NCBI RefSeq assembly: GCF_000711975.1
Contig: NZ_JONT01000001.1
Span: forward strand, 124,001 to 188,000
From: Desulfofalx alkaliphila DSM 12257
GTDB lineage: Bacteria > Bacillota > Desulfotomaculia > Desulfotomaculales > Desulfohalotomaculaceae
DNA: 64,000 nt
Direction: 5' to 3'
This document shows positions 62,471-64,000 of this stretch, in pieces (the stretch's first letter is position 1; each line of letters begins with the position of its first letter). Under the pieces are notes generated by a model that did no database searches, was not told the DNA's origin, and was given only the letters and a program-made list of their open reading frames with translations. The position numbers were made by a program, and so were the translations under genes.

Positions 62471-64000
<1,530 letters not shown>

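Overview
The window looks like a chromosome segment of a spore-forming, anaerobic Clostridia of the Desulfotomaculum/Peptococcaceae type. The evidence is sporulation genes (spoIIP, yqfC, yqfD), Bacillus/Clostridium-like gene order, many TTG and GTG starts behind strong Shine-Dalgarno sites, pyruvate phosphate dikinase with its regulator, and an archaeal-type (group III) chaperonin inside the dnaK operon. This assignment is inferred from gene content; no rRNA or marker search was possible. Positions 1-33121 are mostly a conserved housekeeping backbone on the + strand: a DUF2179 fragment, a DUF421 membrane protein, comEA-comEC, a lipid kinase, holA, a lipoprotein, rpsT (- strand), spoIIP, lepA, hemW, then the heat-shock operon hrcA-chaperonin-grpE-dnaK-dnaJ behind a perfect CIRCE operator, then prmA-rsmE-mtaB, a HIT protein, rpsU, nfeD-floA, yqfC-yqfD-phoH-pgpH-ybeY-dgkA-cdd-era. 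A GC-rich tandem repeat with terminal inverted repeats lies at 7416-7885. In B. subtilis-like genomes era is followed by recO. Here about 10 kb is inserted between them (33122-43138). The insert carries a flavin prenyltransferase, then a candidate self-contained surface-fibre system: a structured leader with a terminator, a NarL/DegS-type two-component system, four proteins with TasA/CalY-like (SipW-dependent) signal peptides, a polytopic Ser-His (SipW/Sec11-type) signal peptidase, and a DUF5305-like membrane-anchored protein. Two of the secreted proteins are tandem paralogues that share a duplicated upstream element. From 43190 the backbone resumes: recO, a DUF4342 protein, a T-box-controlled csaA-glyQ-glyS operon, a CcpN-like CBS regulator, ppsR with an apparent AUU start, and ppdK. 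From 52453 to the end the region is accessory and visibly decaying: a hemerythrin, a duplicated 3' scrap of ppdK, a frameshifted small membrane gene, a GGDEF protein whose frame seems to open with AUA, an ABC-F antibiotic-resistance gene with an attenuator leader, an internally deleted copy of an AraC/GyrI regulator, a chimeric MFS-SLC13 transporter, two decayed MFS 5' ends, an intact MFS transporter convergent with the AraC/GyrI regulator, and a large FMN/Fe-S/FAD oxidoreductase interrupted by an in-frame TAA and running off the window. The strongest candidates for new biology are the SipW island with its leader, the MFS-SLC13 fusion, the ABC-F leader and the tandem repeat element. The archaeal-type chaperonin is striking but of a known kind.
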